IMG/VR virus record: IMGVR_UViG_3300046011_008061
Coordinates: 1 to 33,825 of that record
DNA: 33,825 bases
Strand: one strand, 5' to 3'
DNA from: a virus
Made by a program: the position numbers and the translations under genes. This document shows positions 16,032 to 24,005 of this stretch, in pieces; positions within the stretch are counted from its first letter, which is position 1; each line of letters opens with the position of its first letter. The notes below the pieces were generated by a model. That model saw only the letters and a list, made by a program, of their open reading frames with translations, did not search any database and was not told where the DNA came from.

Positions 16032-16764
16032 CTCTTAACATTTGCATTAATTCTTTTACGGAAATTCCTTGTTCCTTAGCCAATTTTTTTATTGACCTAA
16101 TGTTTCTTAAAAGAAGAGGATTTATTAAATCTTTAACTTTTCTTTTTTCAATATCTTCACCTGATTTTTTATCAAAGATAACATCTTCACCCACTTCTTT
16201 TTCTTTTAGGATTGGTCTACCAACAAAACCTTTTTTATTTTTGTATGGTGATTTTTCGTCTCTTTCAGGGCTTTTACCAAATTCATCCTCAACTCTTTTT
16301 TCGGCGGAATTATCATCCATTTCTAATTCGTCTTTGAAGTATTCTAATGTTTCTTCAGCATCCATATTCATAGTGTCCTTATAACCATAAGCTTTAGACA
16401 TGTCATTTTCCTTAACACGACCTTCACCATAGTATCCATACCAACCTCTTAACAATGGGTCTCTTGGGTTTCTAGCTGCCTGTACTATTTGGTCGGTAGT
16501 ACTGGTTCCAATACCCGCACTTGCTGGTGAAAGAATAGGAATATCCGATGATAACCACGTACCATCGTCATCAACAAGCTCAGTGACCTCCTGTTCTTTA
16601 GGTTCGTCCTCAGAAGAATTTATCTTTTTTAAAAATATTTCGTGGGACTTGCATGGCATATATTTTCTATCACCATTTTCGTTGTGATAGTGTGAACCAG
16701 TACAACCGAGTGTTTTTGCAACTCTTTCTGCCCTTTCTTCTGTTGAGTATTTGTACGTTTTCAT
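16024..16764 (-). CDS. Unknown phage protein with Cys/His N-terminal module
   Basis: The 246-residue protein opens with a compact module (residues 5-45) containing C21, H25, H27, C38 and H41, spaced as a possible metal-binding unit. This TLGC-SHYH/MPC-SHE arrangement seems to recur in phage proteins of unknown function. The middle (45-190) is acidic and probably disordered. The C-terminus (200-246) holds basic helices (NIRSIKKLAKEQGISVKELMQMLRDE). It is the first gene of the minus-strand group; its start lies 14 bases after the left arm of the inverted repeat at 16779-16804. A head-assembly or DNA-associated role can be suggested but not shown. Confidence 0.72.
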   Translation of the reverse strand: MKTYKYSTEERAERVAKTLGCTGSHYHNENGDRKYMPCKSHEIFLKKINSSEDEPKEQEVTELVDDDGTWLSSDIPILSPASAGIGTSTTDQIVQAARNPRDPLLRGWYGYYGEGRVKENDMSKAYGYKDTMNMDAEETLEYFKDELEMDDNSAEKRVEDEFGKSPERDEKSPYKNKKGFVGRPILKEKEVGEDVIFDKKSGEDIEKRKVKDLINPLLLRNIRSIKKLAKEQGISVKELMQMLRDE

Positions 16765-16778
16765 CTGAGCTTTTACCT

Positions 16779-16804
16779 ATAAATACTCCATACAAAGTAT
16801 TTAT
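16779..16804. promoter_or_regulatory. Perfect inverted repeat with divergent TATTTAT-type promoter-like motifs
   Basis: ATAAATACT (16779-16787) and AGTATTTAT (16796-16804) are exact 9-base inverted arms around an 8-base spacer. They lie between divergent genes starting at 16764 (minus) and 16816 (plus). Each arm presents AGTATTTAT toward its own gene, 14 and 11 bases before the start codons. The motif also occurs before other late genes here. It could be a pair of divergent promoters or one operator. Confidence 0.55.
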
Positions 16805-16815
16805 CATAAAAAAGA

Positions 16816-19221
16816 ATGCCAACTCAAAATTTAAATACATATTATTACCCAAAGTACAAATCTTTTTTGAACACAAGTCAATATTTTGACCTTACGTTGG
16901 CCGCGGATGAAAGAGACTATGATGAGGAAGTTGTTTTCTCAACTGACATTATAGGTGCTAATGATGGAACAAGATTACCAATACGTTTAGATTTGAATGA
17001 TGCAGGTTCTTGTCCCCAACTTTCTATGACTTTTGATAATTTTTACACAGGTGCAACATTAGTGTCCAAAAATTATTATAATCCAAATAACTTGGATTTA
17101 AGTTGTCTGTCTGCGTTTACAGGTACTTGTGATGTTGGTTTGACCGCCACTGATAATGGTTTGTATACCGGAATGACAGGACAAACGTTGTACTATACGA
17201 TGGGAGTTAGAGATGATTATAAGTTTCACCCACATTATTATGATAGAAGAATGAAATTACATATGGTTACGGGATACACTTTGAGTCCTAACCAAGTTTT
17301 TTCAGGTAGACCAAAAAATGCGATGTACAACATCGTTTCGAAAAGTGCGTCTACAATTGGATATTATCAAGAACTATACGGAGGTTTCTACCAAGGTTTT
17401 TATAAATTGTTTGGTTATGACTATGAAGTTTTTCCTGAGAGATTAAATAAGGGTTGGACTATGGAAACGGTTATTAAACCTAGAATAACTGATGAATATT
17501 CAATAAGTGCATCCACAGAAGAATACTTAAACACTCGTTATCCTGAAAATGCTGGAACATTCTTTTATTTTGGAACAAGAGCAGAAAATAAATATTACCA
17601 TTTTGCCGACGGACATCCTGAAAGTGATAGTGGATATACAAGAGTCACATCAGGACTCACAAGTTTGAGTAGCTGTACTTGTAATCAAACAGGGTTTACA
17701 AATGCGAATTGTTTAATGGTTTATCCAAAAAGTGCAACAACGGCATATCATAATATTGGATGTGGTTGTGGTGCTTGTACAACACAATTACCGGTACAAC
17801 CTTTGGACCCTAAGTTTGATGTTTTATCAAACGCATTATCGATGAGGTTTAGTGGTTGTCCTGCCGACCCTAGAATATGTGTAAAAGTAATGACAATAAC
17901 CGGTAACTGTGTTACCACAGGTACTTGTGCAACAACAGGATTAACTTATCAAACGGGATATACCATAACTGAATTTTGTAGTGAACCAATATATAGTGTT
18001 TGTGATTACGTTTGTTCTGCTATTACAACAGACAGATGGGTTATGATTACATCTGTTTTTGAAAGGTATACTACGATAGAAGAGTGTGATTTATTAAATT
18101 TAGGTGGTCTTGGGGATTTACGTAAAGTTACTTATCAGTCGATACTTAACGACACATCTTATAATTTAATAATGCCACCTGAAACACATTCGGGAGGAAC
18201 AAAAGAAAATAAAGTTTATAAAATAGATTTTCGTAAACGATGGTTTGATGATGAGTGGTATCGATTAGGTAGATTAAAAGTTTATGTGAACGGATACTTG
18301 TTCATGACTATAGAAAATTTCGAAGAGATTATACCAAGAGAATTGAATTGTGAAAAAGAAAAACAACTAGGAGTCCCTTTCAACATATCTTGGGGTGGGG
18401 GTACTCAAGGTTTACACGACCATTTAATTTTTTCCGCAACAACTACACTTACTGGTCCATATAAACAAGACCCTGAGTTATTTCCGGATGAAATTTTGTC
18501 AGCAACAACATATAGTGGTTTAACAACGCAAATTTTAATGGAACAAAACTTTGGCGGGACTTTCATGGGCGGTATATCACAATTCAGAATGTACACTGAG
18601 TCGTTTAATAGTTCCCAAGTACAACATAATTTTAGAATTTTGAAAGATAGGTTTAATCTTTTTGATTTTTGGTGTCCCGATTGTTTAATACCAAGTACTC
18701 CCACTCCTACACCGACCCCAACACCTACACCTACACCGACCCCAACACCAGTACCTGGTACACCTTCAACATTTAATATGAGATTGTTTGAATCAGGTTC
18801 AGATGTAATCTTGTCGGGTACAGGTAACTTTAACACAACCAATTTAACTTTTGCATTTCCAGGTTCTTTGAATGGTTCAGTTAGACCTAATAATGCCAAT
18901 TTCTTTAGTGGGGAAGGTAATATTACACAACTTTCTTCTAATGCGTATGGTGGTGCGTCGTTAAGTATACCAAGTAATTTTGGTTCTGGTGCCTTAACTC
19001 AGGCTAACACAGGAAATGGTGTATCGGTCGGAATACAGACCCTTGGACTTTCACCATATTTAATACTACCAACAGGGTACACATCAAACTCTACTATCAC
19101 AACACAATCAACTTTTACAGGAAAAACTCTATCAAGTTTAGGCGCAACAGTAGGTACTTATACTTATAGTTGGGGAACTGGTTCAAATGCTGGAACCATA
19201 TCACTTCAGGTTGGACCTTAA
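16816..19221 (+). CDS. Lectin-like (LamG/ConA-type) phage appendage protein with Thr-Pro linker
   Basis: The 801-residue protein is probably a tail fibre or capsid adhesin. Residues about 205-610 resemble a concanavalin A/LamG jellyroll, with GWTMETVIKP (213-222), RWVMITSVFERY (407-418), RLKVYVNGYLF (486-496) and GGISQFRMYTESFNSSQVQHN (585-605) in the expected order. This core is Cys-rich (for example C287, C289, C316, C318, C321). A W-C-P-D-C stretch (619-623) ends it, followed by nine Thr-Pro dipeptides (628-645). The last 150 residues form a Gly/Ser/Asn-rich beta domain similar to one I recall in exported PEP-CTERM bacterial proteins. The start follows the promoter-like repeat by 11 bases. 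Carbohydrate binding is inferred, not shown. Confidence 0.75.
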   Translation: MPTQNLNTYYYPKYKSFLNTSQYFDLTLAADERDYDEEVVFSTDIIGANDGTRLPIRLDLNDAGSCPQLSMTFDNFYTGATLVSKNYYNPNNLDLSCLSAFTGTCDVGLTATDNGLYTGMTGQTLYYTMGVRDDYKFHPHYYDRRMKLHMVTGYTLSPNQVFSGRPKNAMYNIVSKSASTIGYYQELYGGFYQGFYKLFGYDYEVFPERLNKGWTMETVIKPRITDEYSISASTEEYLNTRYPENAGTFFYFGTRAENKYYHFADGHPESDSGYTRVTSGLTSLSSCTCNQTGFTNANCLMVYPKSATTAYHNIGCGCGACTTQLPVQPLDPKFDVLSNALSMRFSGCPADPRICVKVMTITGNCVTTGTCATTGLTYQTGYTITEFCSEPIYSVCDYVCSAITTDRWVMITSVFERYTTIEECDLLNLGGLGDLRKVTYQSILNDTSYNLIMPPETHSGGTKENKVYKIDFRKRWFDDEWYRLGRLKVYVNGYLFMTIENFEEIIPRELNCEKEKQLGVPFNISWGGGTQGLHDHLIFSATTTLTGPYKQDPELFPDEILSATTYSGLTTQILMEQNFGGTFMGGISQFRMYTESFNSSQVQHNFRILKDRFNLFDFWCPDCLIPSTPTPTPTPTPTPTPTPTPVPGTPSTFNMRLFESGSDVILSGTGNFNTTNLTFAFPGSLNGSVRPNNANFFSGEGNITQLSSNAYGGASLSIPSNFGSGALTQANTGNGVSVGIQTLGLSPYLILPTGYTSNSTITTQSTFTGKTLSSLGATVGTYTYSWGTGSNAGTISLQVGP
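18697..18750 (+). repeat. Thr-Pro codon repeat (nine six-base units)
   Basis: Nine consecutive ACN-CCN units encode a Thr-Pro linker in the lectin-like protein. A 17-base stretch (ACACCGACCCCAACACC) occurs twice, at 18709-18725 and 18733-18749, indicating recent duplication or slippage. The linker separates the jellyroll core from the C-terminal beta domain. Confidence 0.9.
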
Positions 19222-19240
19222 AATATTTAAAAATTTAAAC

Positions 19241-19594
19241 GTGGAATTTTTTATAAAACAAAATACAACTTTACCGATAGTCAAAATGGATGTAGTTTTT
19301 GACGGTAGGACTGACGCGGGAGAAGAATTTTACTCAGTATTGGATAATGCGACTTTAAGATTTTCTATGATTAGCGAAGATACCGGTATACCTAAAATTA
19401 GTATGAAACAGGCTTACATAGTTGCAAAAGACAAAAGAAATCCCGACGCACCATGGGAATATTACATTTACTACAAGTGGGGTGCGAAGGACACGAATAT
19501 TAAGGGAAGATTTTTAGGTCAGTTTTTAGTTGTGTTAGAAAGCGGAGAGTTAATTTCACCGATTAGAGAAAATCTTTATATCAACATTATTTGA
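19241..19594 (+). CDS. Small beta-rich, baseplate-like phage protein
   Basis: From the GTG at 19241 the protein has 117 residues and begins VEFFIKQNTTLPIVKM. The alternative ATG at 19187 would overlap the previous gene by 35 bases and add unrelated residues, so GTG is preferred; the true start is not certain. The alternating strands, the FSMISEDTG turn, the YYIYYKW strand and the final GRFLGQFLVVLESGELISP pattern resemble the N-terminal beta-sandwich of BppU-type baseplate/upper tail proteins, which plug fibres into the virion. It directly follows the lectin-like adhesin, which supports a role in adhesin attachment. The family assignment is tentative. Confidence 0.68.
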   Translation: MEFFIKQNTTLPIVKMDVVFDGRTDAGEEFYSVLDNATLRFSMISEDTGIPKISMKQAYIVAKDKRNPDAPWEYYIYYKWGAKDTNIKGRFLGQFLVVLESGELISPIRENLYINII

Positions 19595-19636
19595 CATTAA
19601 CACGACTCATTTTTATATTTATTAAAGAAGGGAAAC

Positions 19637-19652
19637 CACGACTTAGTTCGTG
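19637..19652 (+). promoter_or_regulatory. Small hairpin in the DNA polymerase leader
   Basis: CACGA (19637-19641) and TCGTG (19648-19652) form a five-base stem with a six-base loop, 33 bases before the polymerase start at 19686. A weak TATTTATT motif lies just upstream (19616-19623). T4 polymerase represses its own translation through a leader hairpin; a similar role here is only a possibility, because the stem is short. Confidence 0.25.
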
Positions 19653-19685
19653 AGAACAATAACCCAAAACTAAAAAATATAAAAT

Positions 19686-22514
19686 ATGGTTCCACAAGAA
19701 GAAATTGAACGCTTCCTATTAGGCGAAGACGACGAAAAATATATCGTATCACTCGAATACGATTACAAATCCTCAAAGATTTATAAAGTAATACAAGACC
19801 CAGTTAAGGGTAAATTATTACGCCCCGACACATTTATTCCATTTGCTTGGGTTGGTGACTTGAAAGGTAAAAACTTTTACAAGAACGATAAACACGCACA
19901 AAAACGTGCGATGAGTGAAAATGGTATTATCATAGAAAGACTTGATACTCACGATGATGAACGTTTAGAAAACGGATTAAAGTATTTGGTTAAAACAACC
20001 AAGTCATATTCCAATCTTGTAAACTTCTTTAAGGGTGGTGGATTAGACCCGTGGGGTAGAGACAACACAGACTCAATTCAAATATTATCACCTGTCGAAC
20101 AATACTTAATTCAAAAAAGTAAAAGACTATTCAAAGGTTTTGATGAATACGATGAAATCCACAGGTTTGTATTCGATATCGAGACCACAGGTCTTGACCC
20201 CAAAACAAGTAAGATATTCTTGATAGGGATGAAAGACAATCGTGGTTTTCTAAAATTATTATCGGCACAAAATGAAGATGAAGAACGACAAATGATTGTC
20301 GACTTCTTTAAGACTATTGATGAGTTAAAACCATCTTTGATTGGGGGTTACAACTCAGCATTCTTTGACTTCCCATTTATTTTGAAAAGAGCTGAGATAT
20401 TAAAAGTTAACATCAAAAAAATCTGCAAGACCTTACATCCCGATTATACACTGAAACAAAAAGATGGTATCCTAAAGTTAGCAAACGAAATGGAACCATA
20501 CGTTCAGACTCAGATGTGGGGATATAACATTGTGGATATTGCACATGCTGTTCGTAGAGCACAAGCAATCAACTCAGATATTAAGAGTTGGTCTTTGAAG
20601 TATATTACCAAATTTATTGAAGCAGAAAAACCAAATCGTGTTTATGTTGAAGGCGATAAGATTGGTAAAATCTATTTTGATAATTTTGAATATTGGATGA
20701 ACAAAGAAAACGGAGCTTATAAAAAAGTTGGGTTTGATTCAAAAATAGATGAGGTATGTAAAAGAAGGGATGATGTATATAAATTAGTTACAGGTTCAAA
20801 AATTATTGAAGACTACTTGGACGATGACCTTTATGAAACAATGGTGGTTGACGAACAATTCAACCAAGCAAACTTCTTATTGTCCAAACTTGTACCAACA
20901 ACCTATGAAAGACTTTCAACGATGGGAACCGCAACGTTATGGAAAATGATTATGTCCGCATGGTCATATAAACATAATTTAGCGTTACCAAGAAAATTAG
21001 AGAAAAGAAAGTTTACAGGAGGTCTTTCTCGTTTGGTTCAGGTTGGGTTCTCTAAAAACGTATTGAAACTTGACTACTCTTCACTATACCCATCTATTCA
21101 GTTGGTTCACGACGTATTCCCTAAATGTGACGTAACAGGAGCAATGAAAAGTATGTTAAAGTATTTCCGTGATACTCGTATCAAATATAAGAACTTAGCG
21201 AGTGAATATAAGTCTATTGACCCTAAACTTGCAATTTCTTATGACCGAAAACAATTACCAATTAAAATCTTCATCAACGCATTCTTTGGTTCATTATCCG
21301 CACCACAAGTATTTCCGTGGGGTGATATCGATATGGGTGAACAGATTACATGTACTGGTAGACAATATCTAAGACAGATGATTATGTTCTTTATGAAAAG
21401 AGGTTATGTTCCACTTGTAATGGACACGGACGGTGTAAACTTCGAAACACCACAAGATAGGGAATCGTATAAGTACATTGGTAAAGGTTTGAACGGTCTT
21501 GTTAAAGAAGGTAAAGAATATGTTGGTGCTGAAGCGGATGTCGCAGAATACAACGATTTATTTTTACGAGGTGAGATGGGATTAGATATTGATGGGGTTT
21601 GGCCTTCAACTATAAACGTGGCTCGTAAAAACTACGCACTTCTTACAGACAAGGGTAAAGTAAAACTTACCGGTAATACAATTAAATCTAAAAAACTTCA
21701 AACATATGTTGCTGAGTTTTTGGATACAGGTCTTCGAATGTTATTAGATGGTAAGGGTGGTGAGTTCTTGGACTTCTACTATGAATATGTGGACAAACTA
21801 TATAACAGACAAATTCCTTTGGCTAAGATTGCAAACAAAGCACGTGTTAAACAATCAATAGATGATTACAAAGTTCATATCACTAAAACCACAAAAGCGG
21901 GTAATATGATGTCCCGTCAAGCACATATGGAACTTTTAATTAAAGAAGGTAAAAATCCTGGTCTTGGTGATACAATCTTCTATGTTAATAATGGTGAAAA
22001 GAAATCTCATGGGGACGTTCAAAAGAAAAAAGATGAATTAGTTTTGAATTGTTATTTGATTGATGAACGTGACATTGAATTGAATCCCGATTTATTAGGT
22101 GAGTATAATGTTCCGAGATATTTGGCGGCATTTAATAAAAGAATTGAACCATTACTTGTTGTTTATAAACCTGAAATTAGAGAAGACATTTTAATTGAAA
22201 ACCCAAAAGATAGACCTATATTTACTAAAACACAAACTGAATTAGTACGTGGTTATCCTATGAAAGAGGCTCACCAAGATACGTTAGAGGAAGTATTAAC
22301 ATTATCTGATACAGAATTAACGTTTTGGAAAAATGTAGGTATTGACCCTTACTATATGTATTTGGAAGGAACGGTCGATTTAGTAGACACTGAATGGGTT
22401 GAAAATAACAGAAGTCTAATGGAACAATATGTCCAACAACAAAAGAAAGTAGATGCTGATGAATATTATGAATTTGATGTTGATGGTGATTTGATGGCTC
22501 TTAGTTTCGACTAA
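19686..22514 (+). CDS. Family B DNA polymerase (T4 gp43-like)
   Basis: The 942-residue replicative polymerase has exonuclease and polymerase domains. Exo I is FDIETTGLD (163-171; D164, E166) and Exo II is GYNSAFFDFPF (221-231; D228), so proofreading should be active. Polymerase motif A is DYSSLYPSI (from D463), motif B is KQLPIKIFINAFFGS (from K522), and motif C is MDTDGVNF (D580, D582; the usual Y-G before D-T-D is replaced by V-M). KLTGNTIKSKK starts the thumb-side region. Length is close to T4 gp43 (898). The gene starts 91 bases after its neighbour with a hairpin leader, and its end overlaps the convergent gene by 4 bases. It copies the phage genome with a sliding clamp encoded outside the window. 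Confidence 0.96.
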   Translation: MVPQEEIERFLLGEDDEKYIVSLEYDYKSSKIYKVIQDPVKGKLLRPDTFIPFAWVGDLKGKNFYKNDKHAQKRAMSENGIIIERLDTHDDERLENGLKYLVKTTKSYSNLVNFFKGGGLDPWGRDNTDSIQILSPVEQYLIQKSKRLFKGFDEYDEIHRFVFDIETTGLDPKTSKIFLIGMKDNRGFLKLLSAQNEDEERQMIVDFFKTIDELKPSLIGGYNSAFFDFPFILKRAEILKVNIKKICKTLHPDYTLKQKDGILKLANEMEPYVQTQMWGYNIVDIAHAVRRAQAINSDIKSWSLKYITKFIEAEKPNRVYVEGDKIGKIYFDNFEYWMNKENGAYKKVGFDSKIDEVCKRRDDVYKLVTGSKIIEDYLDDDLYETMVVDEQFNQANFLLSKLVPTTYERLSTMGTATLWKMIMSAWSYKHNLALPRKLEKRKFTGGLSRLVQVGFSKNVLKLDYSSLYPSIQLVHDVFPKCDVTGAMKSMLKYFRDTRIKYKNLASEYKSIDPKLAISYDRKQLPIKIFINAFFGSLSAPQVFPWGDIDMGEQITCTGRQYLRQMIMFFMKRGYVPLVMDTDGVNFETPQDRESYKYIGKGLNGLVKEGKEYVGAEADVAEYNDLFLRGEMGLDIDGVWPSTINVARKNYALLTDKGKVKLTGNTIKSKKLQTYVAEFLDTGLRMLLDGKGGEFLDFYYEYVDKLYNRQIPLAKIANKARVKQSIDDYKVHITKTTKAGNMMSRQAHMELLIKEGKNPGLGDTIFYVNNGEKKSHGDVQKKKDELVLNCYLIDERDIELNPDLLGEYNVPRYLAAFNKRIEPLLVVYKPEIREDILIENPKDRPIFTKTQTELVRGYPMKEAHQDTLEEVLTLSDTELTFWKNVGIDPYYMYLEGTVDLVDTEWVENNRSLMEQYVQQQKKVDADEYYEFDVDGDLMALSFD

Positions 22515-22843
22515 GAGTTTTTCAATCCATCAGAAGATAAAATATACCAATAGTCACCTATTTTTCTATACTCAACACAGGCACCTTTATCTAACTCAAT
22601 AATATCAAATTCCTCATCAATTAAAGAATCCGCAGTTACATTTACTTTTGTGAGAGCTTTGATGACAACGTGGTCTGTCGTTTTTGAATTTAAAAATAAA
22701 TCACAGGAATCAATATCTTTTATTACAATCGCCGACTCCCCATTTGTTGAATAGGATTTATTTGTAACGACCGCAACATCTGAGGTTGTTATCTCATGTC
22801 CATTGATTATTCTTCTCGATGGTATTGACCTAAATACTGACAT
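22511..22843 (-). CDS. Small beta-rich protein, unknown, probably virion-associated
   Basis: The 110-residue protein is not recognised. It is almost all short strands and turns: SYSTNGESAIVIKDIDSCDLFL, HVVIKALTKVNVTA, and a C-terminal ACVEYRKIGDYWYILSSDG. That layout (charged Ile/Val strands, then a W-Y-I-L-S ending) is common in small phage decoration and fibre-trimer proteins. It lies 5 bases after the neck-like gene and converges on the polymerase gene with a 4-base overlap. A head decoration or joining role is a guess from shape and position. Confidence 0.65.
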   Translation of the reverse strand: MSVFRSIPSRRIINGHEITTSDVAVVTNKSYSTNGESAIVIKDIDSCDLFLNSKTTDHVVIKALTKVNVTADSLIDEEFDIIELDKGACVEYRKIGDYWYILSSDGLKNS

Positions 22844-22848
22844 AAAAA

Positions 22849-23970
22849 TTAAATTACTGTGTATGGGCTTTGGAAGGCTCTTAACTTTAATAATTTGTTT
22901 AAGTTCTCCGCTTGTAAAGCCTTTTGTTCCATCATTTTTTCTGGACGTAATCTTTCAAGTCTTGCTTTAAGTTCTTCCCATAACATTGCCTTCTCATCTT
23001 TTGCTTCTGTTGCTAAAGAAGTGTAATCCATTGTTAACTCAGAATCGGGTGTTTTAAGATTACCACTAAACTTACCTCTAACTCTTCCTAAAGTTTCTTT
23101 ACAGTATGCAGTGAACCATCTTCTAACCCACGTTTGTGCGGGTGGATTAAGTTTATCCCATCTTAATTTATCTAATGGAACATCAGAAGGAAGTCTAATA
23201 ACGTCTGGGTTTTTAGCCAAACAATCTTCTCTATCGTAAGTATCATAATACCAATACCAAACTCGATAGTCATTTCGTTTCATATTACCAAAATCAAACT
23301 TACCACCAGGTACATTCATCAAGTGAATTGCTTTTTTTCCTTCAGGTAATGCGGTAACTCTATATGTTAAATCACCTGTAATAATTCTTCTTTTCATTTG
23401 AATGTCTGCCATTCTTAAAAGAATGTCAAATGCTGGTGTAATAAAATAATTACCCGTTGTTCCCATTTGTGAAAAACCGGCACCACCACCTAAACCGATA
23501 CCACCAAAACCCCCAAATCCACCCATGAATGGGTCAAAGTAAGCCGCGTCCAATTCAGGTCTTGCAAACCACAATAATTCGTTAAGTTCACGACCTGCGG
23601 GTATTTCATAAACTTGTTGGTTCGGCACTAAGTCGATATAATCTTTTTTTAACACCCAATCACCACCAGCCTGTAAACCTACAATTTTTGAATATGCATA
23701 AGTGAATTGTGTTTCCCAATCCATACTACGAGTAGATAGTGCTCTTGTAATAGATTGTTCATCAAGATTCAATCCGTAAACCGATGTCCATTGAGATTCA
23801 ATCAACCAGTCTTGTACGTGTTGTTCATAATCCTCAATAGATAACTCCAATAGTGAGTCCATCATTTCGTCTTCAAGTTCTACTGAACGTAAAGGTGCTC
23901 CCAAAAGATTACGTATTCTTTTGTAAAGTTTACTTCTATCTGGTTCGTTGATAATAACTGTAGTTGACAT
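22849..23970 (-). CDS. Neck protein-like (T4 gp13-type head completion candidate)
   Basis: The 373-residue protein starts with a short helical domain, YKRIRNLLGAP-LRSVELEDEMMDSLLELSIEDYEQHV (residues 16-51). It resembles the N-terminus of T4-like gp13/connector proteins, where a conserved L-G-x-P precedes an acidic helix. Residues 150-165 form a glycine-rich insert (GGFGGFGG-IGLGGGAG), an odd flexible loop. The C-terminal third is helical and charged. T4 gp13 is about 310 residues, so the size fits with the insert. A TATTTATA motif lies 11 bases upstream of the start (23982-23989), as expected for a late structural gene. The family assignment is by pattern only. Confidence 0.6.
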   Translation of the reverse strand: MSTTVIINEPDRSKLYKRIRNLLGAPLRSVELEDEMMDSLLELSIEDYEQHVQDWLIESQWTSVYGLNLDEQSITRALSTRSMDWETQFTYAYSKIVGLQAGGDWVLKKDYIDLVPNQQVYEIPAGRELNELLWFARPELDAAYFDPFMGGFGGFGGIGLGGGAGFSQMGTTGNYFITPAFDILLRMADIQMKRRIITGDLTYRVTALPEGKKAIHLMNVPGGKFDFGNMKRNDYRVWYWYYDTYDREDCLAKNPDVIRLPSDVPLDKLRWDKLNPPAQTWVRRWFTAYCKETLGRVRGKFSGNLKTPDSELTMDYTSLATEAKDEKAMLWEELKARLERLRPEKMMEQKALQAENLNKLLKLRAFQSPYTVI

Positions 23971-23981
23971 AGATTTTTTTA

Positions 23982-23989
23982 TATAAATA
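23982..23989 (-). promoter_or_regulatory. TATTTATA late-promoter-like motif
   Basis: On the minus strand GATATTTATAT precedes the neck-like gene start at 23970, with 11 bases between motif and ATG. The same octamer occurs in other short gaps before structural genes in this window. Confidence 0.45.
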
Positions 23990-24005
23990 TCCTATCAAAA
24001 CAAAT

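Noticed and set aside
16001-16384. Plus-strand frame of 127 codons, Ser/Phe-rich
   Set aside because: It is the antisense of the minus-strand Cys/His-module gene; the composition is that of a complement of acidic, Lys-rich codons.
18697-18750. Possible CRISPR or tandem-repeat array
   Set aside because: Units are six bases, without spacers, and encode an in-frame Thr-Pro linker.
18405-18899. Minus-strand frame of 164 codons
   Set aside because: It is the antisense of the adhesin gene; its Val-Gly repeat is only the complement of the Thr-Pro codons.
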